Assembly: GCA_018402735.1 (NCBI GenBank)
Contig: JAGYIF010000001.1
Location: 124,001-188,000 of the forward strand
From: Pelagibacteraceae bacterium
GTDB taxonomy: Bacteria > Pseudomonadota > Alphaproteobacteria > Pelagibacterales > Pelagibacteraceae
Length of the DNA stretch: 64,000 bases
Direction of reading: 5' to 3'
Shown: positions 49,576 through 59,019 of the stretch, one piece after another
Numbering within the stretch: the stretch's first letter is position 1
Layout: every line of letters begins with the position of its first letter
Notes under the pieces: generated by a model
Told to the model about the DNA's origin: nothing
The model's database searches: none
The model's input: only the letters and a program-made list of their open reading frames with translations
Program-made: the position numbers and the translations under genes

Positions 49576-50562
49576 TTGCAAGAAAAAATAAAAAATATTT
49601 TAGTTATAAATGCCGGCGGTGGTATCGGAGATGCTTTACAATTTTTAAAAATTTTTAAATTACTTGATATAGAGTTTAACCAGCCAAAAATTTATTATTA
49701 TGGAAGTGATTTAAACAATTTTTGGTTTGAGACATCTTTAAAATCATTAAAACCATACAACGTTACAACTATAAAAGACTATCCATTATATTATGGGTTT
49801 AGATTAATTCATTTTTTTTACAAAACTATTAAAAATGAACGAAAATATGACCTAATCATAGACAATCAATCCAAAATTAGGAATTCATTAATATACAAAC
49901 AGATACCACATAAATATTTCTTAACTTTTGCCATGCGAGGATTATTAAGCAATCCATTAATATATTTAAGCAAAAAAACTCATACTCAAACAAGGGTGTT
50001 TATGTATTTAGAAAAATTTCTAAATAAAAAAATTAATTTTCAAAATTACAATATTGAAATTAACGATATATACGAAAAGGAAGCAAAGAGACTTATAGAT
50101 AGTACAAAAAAATATATAGGCTTTTCAATTAAAGCTGGTCACCCAACAAGAAGTAAGGAAATTCAGTTAGTAGAAATAATTAAAACAGCACAATATTTTG
50201 TGGATAAAAATTATATACCTGTTTTTTTTATTGAAGAGAAAAATAATCAAGAAATAACTGAAATAAAAAAACACTTGCCGGAAGCGTATTTTCCTGAACA
50301 TATTGCAAAAGCTGAACTAAAAAATCCATCTCTTGTAATCGCCTTAGCCAATAACATGGAATTCAATATTACAATTGATAATGGTGTGATGCATATGCTT
50401 GGTCTAAGCAGTAAAAAACTTTTTTGTTTTTTTTACAAAAACTCAAAAAAATTTAAACCACTTCGAGAAAATGTCTTCATTTATGATTGTGAAGATGAGA
50501 ATACAAACATCAAATTACTTACTTCTGAAAAAATAATTGAGTTTATAATTGATAAAATTTAG
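49576..50562 (+). CDS. Glycosyltransferase family 9-like protein
   Basis: 328 residues. NILVINAGGGIGDALQFLK at the N-terminus and ITIDNGVMHMLGLSSKKLF near the C-terminus fit the GT-B fold of heptosyltransferase-like (GT9) enzymes that extend lipopolysaccharide cores. The acceptor and donor are unknown. The only early start is TTG at 49576, 3 bases after the icd stop; no ATG precedes the conserved first strand. It overlaps the convergent alaS end by 4 bases. Confidence 0.7.
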   Translation: MQEKIKNILVINAGGGIGDALQFLKIFKLLDIEFNQPKIYYYGSDLNNFWFETSLKSLKPYNVTTIKDYPLYYGFRLIHFFYKTIKNERKYDLIIDNQSKIRNSLIYKQIPHKYFLTFAMRGLLSNPLIYLSKKTHTQTRVFMYLEKFLNKKINFQNYNIEINDIYEKEAKRLIDSTKKYIGFSIKAGHPTRSKEIQLVEIIKTAQYFVDKNYIPVFFIEEKNNQEITEIKKHLPEAYFPEHIAKAELKNPSLVIALANNMEFNITIDNGVMHMLGLSSKKLFCFFYKNSKKFKPLRENVFIYDCEDENTNIKLLTSEKIIEFIIDKI

Positions 50563-53249
50563 TTAACTACATTCTTAATTTCGTTTAAAATTAATTTGTA
50601 AATAGATCTAATATCTAGTTGAATTTCTCCTCCGGCTTGGGCAAAATCTTTTCTACCTCCGCCACCTTTTCCATTAACCAACAATGATATTTTTTTGATT
50701 AAAGACGAGGCGTCAAATTTTTCTAGTAAATTATTTGAAACCCCAACGGCTAAACTTAATTTACCGTCAATTTCGCTAAAAACAATAATAACAATGTTTG
50801 AAAAATCTTTTTTGGCATCATCTACGATCGACCTCAAATCTTTACTGGATAATCCATGAATGTACTGAAATCTAATTACTAGATTATTTATTTTATGATC
50901 TTCAATAATATTTTTATCAGGACTTTTTAGAATATTTTGTTTATTTAAAAAATCAAAAAAATCATTTAACTTTGCTAACTTATCCAACAAACTAAATTCG
51001 GAAAATTGTTTAATATCGCCGTTTAACAAAATAATTTTATCCTCTAATTTTTTTATTTGGGATAATAAATTTTTTTCTTTTTCCTTGTATGACTTATCCA
51101 ATAAATTTTTATAATCTAAAAGTTCATTACTTCTTAGGGCCTCTATTCTTCTAACTCCGGAGGCAATAGATGATTCATTGATAATCTGAAAGTCACCTAT
51201 TTCTGACAAGTCAGAAACATGCGTACCTCCACAAAGTTCTGTTGAGAATACTTTATTATTATTATTATTACCCATCATCACTACCCTAACCTCTTCTCCA
51301 TACTTTTCTCCAAATAAAGCCATCGCTCCTAATTCTATAGCTTTTTTTGGAGACATAATTTTTGTTGTAACTGAGCCCCCTAAAGAAATTATATTATTTA
51401 CAATTTGATTAATTTTTACAATTTCATCTTTGTTAAGAGATTTAGAATGACTAAAATCAAATCGCAATCTGTCAGGCCCAACATAAGACCCTTTTTGAGC
51501 CACATGTAACCCAAGTGTATTTCTTAATGCTGCATGTAGTAGATGAGTGGCAGAGTGATAAGCTTTAATATTGTTTTTTCTTTTTTCATTTACTGAAAGA
51601 ACAGCATCTAAACCACTTCTAAACTCACCTGATTTTATTTCGCAATAATGAACAAACAAATCACCAAAAAATTTTTTTGTATCACTAACAAAACAAGCAT
51701 TTGCTCCAGAAATAATTTCACCCTGGTCACCTATTTGACCTCCAGATTCTGCATAAAAGGGGGTTTGATTAAATACTAATTGGACCGTATCTCCAGTTTT
51801 AGCCGAAAGTACTATCCTATTGTCTTTGACAATTGCTATCAATTTTCCTTCAGATTTATTGAAATTATAGCCAAGAAATTCTGTTGATCCAAATTTTTCT
51901 TTAATTTCAAACCAAACTTTGTCTATTCCTTGCGAACCAGTTCCCTTCCATGAAGATCTGGCTTCTTGTTTTTTTTGACTAATAATTTCTTGAAATTCAG
52001 AGTGATTAACTTTAATTTTTTTTTCTTTTAATACGTCTTCAGTTAGGTCTACTGGAAATCCATACGTATCATAAAGCTTAAAAGCTACTGTTCCTGGAAG
52101 CGTATTATTTTTAACCTTAGTTATCTCATTTTCTAATATTTTTAATCCATTTTTTAGCATGATTGAGAATTTTTCTTCCTCAGTTAACAATGTTTCTTTT
52201 ATTAATGCATGAGCAGTATCAAGTTGTGGATATTCATCTTTCATTAAATTAATTAAACATGGGAGTATTTCAAATAGAACTGGATCTGTTTTGCCCAAAG
52301 TATGAGCATGTCTCATTGCTCTTCTCATAATTCTTCTTAAAACATAACCTCTACCTTCATTAGACGGTGTAACTCCATCAGAAATTAAAAATGCACTAGC
52401 TCGTAAATGATCTGCTATAACTCTGTAGCTTGCTCTAGTATCGGCTGAGAAAGTTTTTTTTATTAAATTCTCTGAAAAGGATATTATTTCCTTAAACAAG
52501 TCTATTTCATAGTTATCATTTGTTCCTTGCATTACTGCCGCCATACGCTCCAAACCCATGCCTGTGTCTACAGATGGTTTTGGTAAATTAATTCTTTTAT
52601 CTTTAGAAATTTGCTCAAACTGCATAAACACTAGATTCCATATTTCTACATATCGATCTCCATCTTGTTCTAGCGTTCCGGGTAATCCTCCTTTAAGATT
52701 AGCTCCATGGTCATAAAAAATTTCGGAACATGGACCACATGGGCCAGTTTCTCCCATAGACCAAAAATTATCATTTGTTGAGATCTTAATTATTTTGTTA
52801 TCTGAAAAACCTGTAATTTTTCTCCACAAATCATAAGCTTCTGTATCTTCAGAAAATACAGTCATATAAAGTTTTTCTTTTGGTATTTGGAAATTTTTAG
52901 TAATCAGTTCCCAAGCATAGGTGATTGCTTGTTCCTTAAAATAGTCCCCGAATGAGAAATTTCCCAGCATTTCAAAAAAAGTATGATGTCTAGGGGTGTA
53001 GCCAACGTTGTCTAAATCATTGTGTTTACCACCAGCTCGCAAACATTTTTGTGATGTTGTTGCTTTGCTATAATTCCTTTTTTCAAGACCAGTAAAAACA
53101 TTTTTAAACTGTACCATTCCAGAATTAGCGAACATTAAAGTTGGATCGTTTTGGGGTACCAAAGAACTTGATTCCACTACTTCATGCCCGCTAGATTTAA
53201 AAAAATCTTTATATGTTTTTCTTACATTATGAAGGGACTTTTTTGACAT
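50559..53249 (-). CDS. alaS: Alanyl-tRNA synthetase
   Basis: Full-length 896-residue class II synthetase. Aminoacylation motifs are at the N-terminus (LVPQNDPTLMFANSGMVQFK, TPRHHTFFEMLGNFSFGDYF). The editing domain has both zinc-ligand pairs, HSATHLLHAALR and CGGTHVSDLSEIG. The C-terminal DHHA1 domain (GKGGGGRKDFAQAGG) follows a coiled coil (KNLLSQIKKLEDKIILLNG). It lies downstream of recA, separated by a strong terminator. Confidence 0.97.
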   Translation of the reverse strand: MSKKSLHNVRKTYKDFFKSSGHEVVESSSLVPQNDPTLMFANSGMVQFKNVFTGLEKRNYSKATTSQKCLRAGGKHNDLDNVGYTPRHHTFFEMLGNFSFGDYFKEQAITYAWELITKNFQIPKEKLYMTVFSEDTEAYDLWRKITGFSDNKIIKISTNDNFWSMGETGPCGPCSEIFYDHGANLKGGLPGTLEQDGDRYVEIWNLVFMQFEQISKDKRINLPKPSVDTGMGLERMAAVMQGTNDNYEIDLFKEIISFSENLIKKTFSADTRASYRVIADHLRASAFLISDGVTPSNEGRGYVLRRIMRRAMRHAHTLGKTDPVLFEILPCLINLMKDEYPQLDTAHALIKETLLTEEEKFSIMLKNGLKILENEITKVKNNTLPGTVAFKLYDTYGFPVDLTEDVLKEKKIKVNHSEFQEIISQKKQEARSSWKGTGSQGIDKVWFEIKEKFGSTEFLGYNFNKSEGKLIAIVKDNRIVLSAKTGDTVQLVFNQTPFYAESGGQIGDQGEIISGANACFVSDTKKFFGDLFVHYCEIKSGEFRSGLDAVLSVNEKRKNNIKAYHSATHLLHAALRNTLGLHVAQKGSYVGPDRLRFDFSHSKSLNKDEIVKINQIVNNIISLGGSVTTKIMSPKKAIELGAMALFGEKYGEEVRVVMMGNNNNNKVFSTELCGGTHVSDLSEIGDFQIINESSIASGVRRIEALRSNELLDYKNLLDKSYKEKEKNLLSQIKKLEDKIILLNGDIKQFSEFSLLDKLAKLNDFFDFLNKQNILKSPDKNIIEDHKINNLVIRFQYIHGLSSKDLRSIVDDAKKDFSNIVIIVFSEIDGKLSLAVGVSNNLLEKFDASSLIKKISLLVNGKGGGGRKDFAQAGGEIQLDIRSIYKLILNEIKNVVN

Positions 53250-53292
53250 ATTTCAATAAATACAACTTTTGAAATATAAGTCCAGAAAAGAC

Positions 53293-53315
53293 AAAGGCAC
53301 CATTTAGGTGCCTTT
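53293..53315 (-). terminator. Intrinsic terminator after recA
   Basis: Perfect 9-bp inverted repeat AAAGGCACC/GGTGCCTTT with a 5-base loop. It lies 34 bases beyond the recA stop and 44 bases before the alaS start, both minus strand. On the minus strand it is followed by the T-rich TTTGTCTTTTC, as expected of a Rho-independent terminator for recA. The GGCACC core stands out in this AT-rich sequence. Confidence 0.85.
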
Positions 53316-53348
53316 ACTTACTTTAAGATGGCTAATAATAAAGTTATT

Positions 53349-54485
53349 TTATTTTTCTTCTGTAGAGTCTTTACTTATTTCAGTTTTTTTTGAAATTTTT
53401 GCTTCCTCAATTTTTTCACCCACAGATGGATTGTCGGACATCTTGTCGGCTATTAATCCAGCATTAGCTCTAATTGCCATTTCAATTTCAGCTGAAACTC
53501 CAGGATTGTTTTTAAGATACTCTTTAGCATTTTCTTTTCCTTGACCTATTTTTTCACCTTTATATGCATACCAAGCTCCAGATTTTTCTACTATCTCAGC
53601 TTTTGCACCTAGATCAATTAATTCTCCAGTCTTGCTTATGCCTTGACCATACATAATGTCAAATTCAACTACCTTGAATGGCGGAGCAACTTTGTTTTTA
53701 ACCACTTTTACTCTTGTTTGATTTCCAACAATTTCTTCTCCGTCTTTAATTGCACCAATTCTTCTTATGTCTAATCGTACAGAAGAATAGAATTTCAACG
53801 CATTACCTCCAGCAGTTGTCTCTGGACTTCCAAACATAACACCAATTTTCATTCGGATCTGATTTATAAAAATTACCATTGTGTTTGATTTAGATATGCT
53901 TCCAGTTAATTTTCTAAGAGCCTGACTCATTAATCTAGCTTGCAAACCCATATGATGATCACCCATTTCACCTTCAAGTTCTGCTCTTGGTGTTAAAGCT
54001 GCAACTGAATCTACTACTAATACAGAAATAGCCCCCGATCTAACTAGTGTGTCAGTTATTTCTAACGCTTGTTCACCTGTGTCGGGCTGAGAAATTAAAA
54101 GTTCTCCAGTGTCTACACCTAATTTTTTTGCATAACTTGGGTCTAATGCATGTTCAGCATCTATAAAAGCACAAACTCCACCATTTTTTTGCGCTTCTGC
54201 AATAACTTGTAAAGCTAATGTGGTTTTTCCAGAAGATTCTGGCCCGTATATTTCAATAATTCTACTTTTTGGCAAACCCCCTATTCCAAGAGCAATATCA
54301 AGACTTAGTGATCCTGTTGAAATGGATTCAATGTCCATTACATGGCGTTGACCAAGCTTCATTACCGAACCTTTTCCGAAATTAGAATCTATTTGGCTAA
54401 TTGCTGCCTCTAGCGCTTTTTGTTTTTCTTTACTGTCAGTGTGCGCTTCGCTGACTATTTTTAGATTACCTTCTTTTTTGCTCAT
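53349..54485 (-). CDS. recA: Recombinase RecA
   Basis: Strand-exchange protein and SOS coprotease. Walker [42 protein letters not shown] and loop L2 [22 protein letters not shown] are present, with an acidic C-terminus. 378 residues. The ribosome binding site is an A-rich stretch with AAGG (minus strand). A candidate SOS box lies about 50 bases upstream. Confidence 0.97.
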   Translation of the reverse strand: MSKKEGNLKIVSEAHTDSKEKQKALEAAISQIDSNFGKGSVMKLGQRHVMDIESISTGSLSLDIALGIGGLPKSRIIEIYGPESSGKTTLALQVIAEAQKNGGVCAFIDAEHALDPSYAKKLGVDTGELLISQPDTGEQALEITDTLVRSGAISVLVVDSVAALTPRAELEGEMGDHHMGLQARLMSQALRKLTGSISKSNTMVIFINQIRMKIGVMFGSPETTAGGNALKFYSSVRLDIRRIGAIKDGEEIVGNQTRVKVVKNKVAPPFKVVEFDIMYGQGISKTGELIDLGAKAEIVEKSGAWYAYKGEKIGQGKENAKEYLKNNPGVSAEIEMAIRANAGLIADKMSDNPSVGEKIEEAKISKKTEISKDSTEEK

Positions 54486-54534
54486 TTTTTTTTCCTTTTT
54501 TTTATTTTTTAATTAAACGAATCTATAATTAAAT

Positions 54535-54549
54535 GTACACATTTTGTTC
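54535..54549 (-). promoter_or_regulatory. Candidate LexA (SOS) box upstream of recA
   Basis: The minus strand reads GAACAAAATGTGTAC, which is GAAC-N7-GTAC. Alphaproteobacterial LexA boxes are direct repeats of the form GTTC-N7-GTTC (equivalently GAAC-N7-GAAC), so 7 of 8 conserved bases match. A TATAGA sequence (54527-54522) downstream could be the -10, placing the box over the -35 region. The match is by eye only. Confidence 0.5.
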
Positions 54550-54595
54550 TTATTTGCAAATTATAAAATAAATTATTGGTTTATTGTACTTTTTA

Positions 54596-55936
54596 TTAAA
54601 AAATGTGACGAATCCAGCTTTTTTTATAGATTTCTTTAGGATCGTAAATTTTAGCTTCTAACTTAAGATAGTTTGCAGTCAGATTTCCTGTAACAAACAA
54701 CAAATTAAATTTAGAAATAATCTCATTTCTTTCAGAGTTGATTAAATTAAGTCTAGCTTCAAGTAAAAAACTTCTAGAGTTTAAAACATCAAGCGTAGTT
54801 CTTTGTCCGGATTCATACTCTTGTATTATTCCTTCGTAAGCAATTTCCGATGCTTTCAGCTGGGCTTTAGCAAGATCTAATTTGCTTTGAGATAATTTAA
54901 AATTAGACCAGGCTGATGATGCAATTTTTGTTGTATTATTTTTTACGTCTGTATAATCTAAATCAGCACTAATTTTTAGCGCCTGTTTTTCTTTTACTTG
55001 AGAATACCCTTTTCCACCAGAATAAATTGGGATTGAAACAGTAGCTTTTGCCTCTGTTTGAGTTCTTTTATCAGTAGATGAGTTATTATCATCATTTTCT
55101 GAAATTTCAAAAGACAAAGAGGCTTTGGGCGCAAAAGCACTTTCCTTAGAAGAATTTAAATCATAATTAGCTTTTTGAATTTTTAATTGAGCTATTATTA
55201 ATTGTGAATTATTTTTTTCTGCAAGACTAACGGTTTGTTCGAGTGAGGATGGTATTGATAAACTTTGCAAATTAGGAATTGTAAGATTTTCTGGAGTGTA
55301 ACCCACTATATTTTTAAAGTTATTTTTACTTGTTTGCAATGCGCTCTCTGAACTTAATAATTTTGCTTTTGCTGAGGCTAATGAAGACTCTGATTGAGCC
55401 AAATCTGAAAGCTTAATCACACCTTTATTATATTTAGCCTTATCTAATTCAACCTGCTTATCAGAAAGATCTAAATTGTCTTTGTTTATTAAAACTTCTT
55501 TTTCATAAAGTAGTACTTCAGTGAAAGCTTCGACAGTATTAAAAAGAACTTGTTCCTCTACTTCTTTTAGTTCGTATCTAGAAATCTCAACAGCCTTATT
55601 AAATTTTTTAGCATTTGAAATTCCTTGAAATAATTTTTGGGTAACTATTATAGAATTTGTTTGTGTTTGATTTCCGGATTCAGCTACTGAAACTTCTCTA
55701 GTTGTTGTTGAATTTTTATTTTGAATATCTCTTTTAGTAAGAGATCCTTCAATGATTGGTTTAAAATTACTATAAGCTTGAATTAATGTTTCATCTACAG
55801 CTTTTGTCTTTTCTCTTTGAGAATTAATTTGAGGATTATTGAGATAAGAAGATGCTAAAGAATTAAAAAGATTTTCTTCTGCGTACGCATTAGAAACAAG
55901 TATGCAAAAACATAAAATTTTTGTAAAAAAACGCAT
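54596..55936 (-). CDS. tolC: TolC-family outer-membrane efflux protein
   Basis: 446 residues with a signal peptide (MRFFTKILCFCILVSNAYA). The duplicated TolC layout is visible, with long helical repeats: first half LNSLASSYLNNPQINSQREK and VEAFTEVLLYEKEVL, second half NNSQLIIAQLKIQKANYDL and YEGIIQEYESGQRTTLDVLNSRSFLLEA. It forms the trimeric outer-membrane channel for efflux or type I secretion. No partner ABC or MFP gene is adjacent. It lies 5 bases after the HCCA-isomerase-like gene. Confidence 0.9.
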   Translation of the reverse strand: MRFFTKILCFCILVSNAYAEENLFNSLASSYLNNPQINSQREKTKAVDETLIQAYSNFKPIIEGSLTKRDIQNKNSTTTREVSVAESGNQTQTNSIIVTQKLFQGISNAKKFNKAVEISRYELKEVEEQVLFNTVEAFTEVLLYEKEVLINKDNLDLSDKQVELDKAKYNKGVIKLSDLAQSESSLASAKAKLLSSESALQTSKNNFKNIVGYTPENLTIPNLQSLSIPSSLEQTVSLAEKNNSQLIIAQLKIQKANYDLNSSKESAFAPKASLSFEISENDDNNSSTDKRTQTEAKATVSIPIYSGGKGYSQVKEKQALKISADLDYTDVKNNTTKIASSAWSNFKLSQSKLDLAKAQLKASEIAYEGIIQEYESGQRTTLDVLNSRSFLLEARLNLINSERNEIISKFNLLFVTGNLTANYLKLEAKIYDPKEIYKKSWIRHIF

Positions 55937-55941
55937 TTGAA

Positions 55942-56538
55942 TTATTTAGATTTAAGCTTGTCCTCTAAAAAATCAAGTCTGTCCTGACCCCAAAAAAGCT
56001 CATTATTCAATAGAAATGATGGAGCTCCAAACACCCCTTTATTGATTGCATCATTTGAATTAGATAAATAAATATTTCTAACTTCTTCAGAATTTGCTGT
56101 TGTTTGCAATTCGTGAAAATTTAATTTAAATTTTTTACACACATCTTCTAAAACAGAATCTTGAGATATATCCTGCTCATCTAACCACACCTTTGTTAAA
56201 ACTTCTTTTCCAAAATCAATACTAATTCCAGCTTTAATTGCAGCTATAGTCAACAAAGCAGCTTTATGAGGATCTGAGGGAGGAAAAAACTTTGGTTGTT
56301 TGTTTATACTAATATTCAATTTTTTGCCAAATCTCTCTAATTCAATTAATCTATATTTTTGTCTAGCTGGATGTCTTTTTGGTACTGGCGTCCCTCCTGT
56401 TTCAGGAAAAACTTTACCCACTAAATCGAATGGTTTTTCTATTACTTCTAATGAATATTTTTTAATTAATTCTTTAAATTTATTAACACCAAGATAAGCA
56501 AATGGAGAAACAACACTGTAATAATATTCAATTTTCAT
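55942..56538 (-). CDS. 2-hydroxychromene-2-carboxylate isomerase-like (DsbA/GST-kappa fold)
   Basis: 198 residues from the ATG at 56538 (MKIEYYYSVVSPFAYLG); the track start adds nine residues that break the first strand. The thioredoxin-like fold with the SPFAY motif and C-terminal GVFGAPSFLLNNELFWGQDRL match the HCCA isomerase / kappa-GST family. Characterised members isomerise aromatic breakdown products with glutathione. No aromatic catabolic genes are nearby, so the substrate is unknown. It is divergent from a GST gene across 71 bases. Confidence 0.85.
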   Translation of the reverse strand: MKIEYYYSVVSPFAYLGVNKFKELIKKYSLEVIEKPFDLVGKVFPETGGTPVPKRHPARQKYRLIELERFGKKLNISINKQPKFFPPSDPHKAALLTIAAIKAGISIDFGKEVLTKVWLDEQDISQDSVLEDVCKKFKLNFHELQTTANSEEVRNIYLSNSNDAINKGVFGAPSFLLNNELFWGQDRLDFLEDKLKSK

Positions 56539-56609
56539 TGTAGTATCTATATCTTTTATTACCAAATATTAAATATATAATTAAAATAATAATCAAATAA
56601 ATTAATATA

Positions 56610-57230
56610 ATGATTGAACTTTTAACTGCGGATACGCCTAATGGTAAAAAAATATCCATTATGTTGGAAGAAATAGAGTTTGAATATTTTATTACTAAAA
56701 TAAATATTGGAAAAGATGAACAGTTTAATCCCGAATTTAGAAAAATTAGCCCCTTCAGCAAAATACCTGTAATCAGAGACGGTGATATTTCTATTTTTGA
56801 ATCTGGTGCAATTCTTATTTACCTTGGAGAAAAAAGTGGAAAATTTTATGATTCAAAAGAAAGACTTGGTATTAATCAGTGGTTGATGGCACAAATGGCT
56901 TATGTTGGACCTATGTTGGGACAGCATCACCAGTTCCATCATTACAATCCTGGTAAAAGTGAATTCGGTGAAGAAAGATATTTCAAAATAGCGAAAAGAA
57001 TTTACGAAGATTTAAATGAAAGACTTGGTCAATCAGAATACTTGGTAGGTAATAATTATACCATTGCTGATATTGCAACATTTCCCTGGATAGCGAGACA
57101 TGAATGGCATGACATTGGTTTGAAAAATTTTAAAAATTTAACAAGATGGTACGAGAGTATTGCCAAAAGAGAAGCTGTTAAAAGAGGATATGACTTATTA
57201 AAAAAAGGAGAAGCGGTTCCAGCCACTTAA
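56610..57230 (+). CDS. Glutathione S-transferase family protein
   Basis: 206 residues. The N-terminal thioredoxin-like domain (IELLTADTPNGKKISIMLEE, SPFSKIPVIRD, FESGAILIYLGEK) and the C-terminal helical domain (NYTIADIATFPWIARH) fit the nu/YfcG-like GST class, which often has disulfide reductase activity. The substrate is unknown. It overlaps the convergent dksA end by 4 bases. Confidence 0.9.
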   Translation: MIELLTADTPNGKKISIMLEEIEFEYFITKINIGKDEQFNPEFRKISPFSKIPVIRDGDISIFESGAILIYLGEKSGKFYDSKERLGINQWLMAQMAYVGPMLGQHHQFHHYNPGKSEFGEERYFKIAKRIYEDLNERLGQSEYLVGNNYTIADIATFPWIARHEWHDIGLKNFKNLTRWYESIAKREAVKRGYDLLKKGEAVPAT

Positions 57231-57643
57231 TCTTCCGCAAAAATCTTTTCTTGTTTTTCGTGTTTTTCTTGAGCTTCAATTGTAAGGCTAGCAATAGGTC
57301 TTGCCATAAGACGTTTTAATCCAATCTCTTCACCCGTTTCTTCGCAATATCCATATGTGCCTTCTTCTATTTTTTGAACAGCATCTTCTATTTTATTAAT
57401 TAATTTTTTATTTCTAGCAACGGTTCTCATTTCGACTGCTTTACCTGTGTATGAAGTAGCTTGATCTACAACGTCAGCTGAGGCTGAATTGTCGTCCATA
57501 TCATTAAAAACAATTCTATTATTTTGCTCAATTAATTCTTTTTTCCAAGTAAACAATAATTGCTTGAAATAAGCTTTGTGCTTTGCGCACATATACTTTT
57601 CTTTTGAGCTCGGTTTGTAATTTTTTGCTACTTTTGTTGCCAT
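57227..57643 (-). CDS. dksA: DksA-family RNA polymerase-binding regulator, zinc site mostly lost
   Basis: 138 residues from the ATG at 57643 (MATKVAKNYKPSSKEKY). The coiled-coil tip and the region EGTYGYCEETGEEIGLKRLMARPIASLTIEAQEKHE match DksA. Of the four zinc-ligand cysteines of classical DksA only the first remains; the other three positions are T, T and A. DksA acts in the RNA polymerase secondary channel, with ppGpp, on stable RNA and amino acid promoters. Zinc-independent DksA variants are known. Confidence 0.92.
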   Translation of the reverse strand: MATKVAKNYKPSSKEKYMCAKHKAYFKQLLFTWKKELIEQNNRIVFNDMDDNSASADVVDQATSYTGKAVEMRTVARNKKLINKIEDAVQKIEEGTYGYCEETGEEIGLKRLMARPIASLTIEAQEKHEKQEKIFAED

Positions 57644-57711
57644 AGAAGGGCTGGATAATATGTTTCTAATTTTAAGTGTCAATTAATAATAAAGAATATA
57701 AAAATAAATAA

Positions 57712-59019
57712 ATGTCAGAAAATAAAAAGCTATTTATTTTTTTATCAACACACTTGTTTGTCTGGACCTTGGTACCGGCTATTTCAAACCACAATTTGCC
57801 ATTAGATGTGATTGAGGCGCTGGCATGGGGCAGTAATTTGGAGTGGGGCTTTAGCAAACATCCACCAATGAGTGCTTTTACAGTAGAATTGTTTCATTAT
57901 ATTTTTGGTAGCCAAGATTGGGCCTACTATTTACTAAGTCAAATTTTTGTAGTCTTTTCTTTTTACATTATTTACCAGCTTGCAAAGAATTTTCTTCAAA
58001 ACAAAAGCTACCTGATCATTTCTATTTTATTATTAGAAAGTATTGCTTTTTATAATTTTAACACTCCAGAATTTAATGTGAACGTCTGCCAACTTCCTTT
58101 TTGGGCATTATCCATTCTTTATGCATGGAGATGCATTAAATTTAATAAATTTTTAGATTATGCTCTTCTTGGTTTGTTTATGGGACTCGGAATATTATCT
58201 AAATATTTGTTTCTATATTTAATTATTGGAATAGCTATTTTTTTTATTCACACTTTTATTAAAGAAAAAAAATTTCGATTTGGCTCACTTATTACGACAT
58301 TTTTTTTTATAATCATATTGGTACCGCACTTAATTTGGATGGTGAATAACGATTTTGTTACTATTGCATACGGACTTAAAAGAACTGCTGGAGAACCATC
58401 GTCTTTAAATCATGTAATCAATCCTTTAATTTTTTTAGCTAAACAAATTGGAATATTAGGATTATTTTTCTTGATGATTTATTTTCTTGTTGACAAATTT
58501 AAAACAAAAATAAAATCGAATGATCCAAAATTACTTTTCTTAATATCCGTAACAATTGTTCCAATATTTTTTGTATTTTTAACTTCTTTATTTTTAGGAT
58601 CAAGGATTAGAACAATGTGGACTACTCCTTTTTATTTAACTTTAGGATTGTTAACTTTGTACATTTTTGAAGATTACATAAACAAAAAAAAATTAAAAAA
58701 TTTTTATTATTTGTTTATTTTTATATTTTTACTATCCCCTTCTTTTTATCTGTATGTTTCTATTTCTAAAGATAATAAAAAAACTGATTATCCTGGGAAT
58801 GCTATTGCAAAAGAAATAGAAGCTAGATTTGGAAAAAATATAAAAAAAGTAAGTGGTGATGAATGGCATGCAGGCAATTTATCTTACCATTTACAGTCAA
58901 GACCTGCCTGGGTTGGTTACAAGCATGATTTTAATAATGCTGTTTGTTTTTCTGAGTTTCCACCAAAAGACTTCTCTATAGGAATACCAAAAAAAACAGA
59001 GGTATGTTTAGAGAAATGA
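57712..59019 (+). CDS. Glycosyltransferase family 39-like membrane protein
   Basis: 435 residues with about nine to eleven membrane helices. The first periplasmic loop motif DVIEALAWGSNLEWGFSKHPPMSAF is typical of GT39/ArnT-like enzymes, which move a sugar from a polyprenyl-phosphate carrier to lipid or protein acceptors; the acidic residue there is catalytic in relatives. It overlaps the following GT2 gene by 4 bases (ATGA), suggesting a donor-synthase plus transferase pair. The sugar and acceptor are unknown. Confidence 0.82.
   Translation: MSENKKLFIFLSTHLFVWTLVPAISNHNLPLDVIEALAWGSNLEWGFSKHPPMSAFTVELFHYIFGSQDWAYYLLSQIFVVFSFYIIYQLAKNFLQNKSYLIISILLLESIAFYNFNTPEFNVNVCQLPFWALSILYAWRCIKFNKFLDYALLGLFMGLGILSKYLFLYLIIGIAIFFIHTFIKEKKFRFGSLITTFFFIIILVPHLIWMVNNDFVTIAYGLKRTAGEPSSLNHVINPLIFLAKQIGILGLFFLMIYFLVDKFKTKIKSNDPKLLFLISVTIVPIFFVFLTSLFLGSRIRTMWTTPFYLTLGLLTLYIFEDYINKKKLKNFYYLFIFIFLLSPSFYLYVSISKDNKKTDYPGNAIAKEIEARFGKNIKKVSGDEWHAGNLSYHLQSRPAWVGYKHDFNNAVCFSEFPPKDFSIGIPKKTEVCLEK

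Noticed and set aside
51257-51271. ATT triplet repeat within alaS
   Set aside because: It encodes consecutive asparagines (GNNNNNK) between conserved motifs; only a short low-complexity loop.
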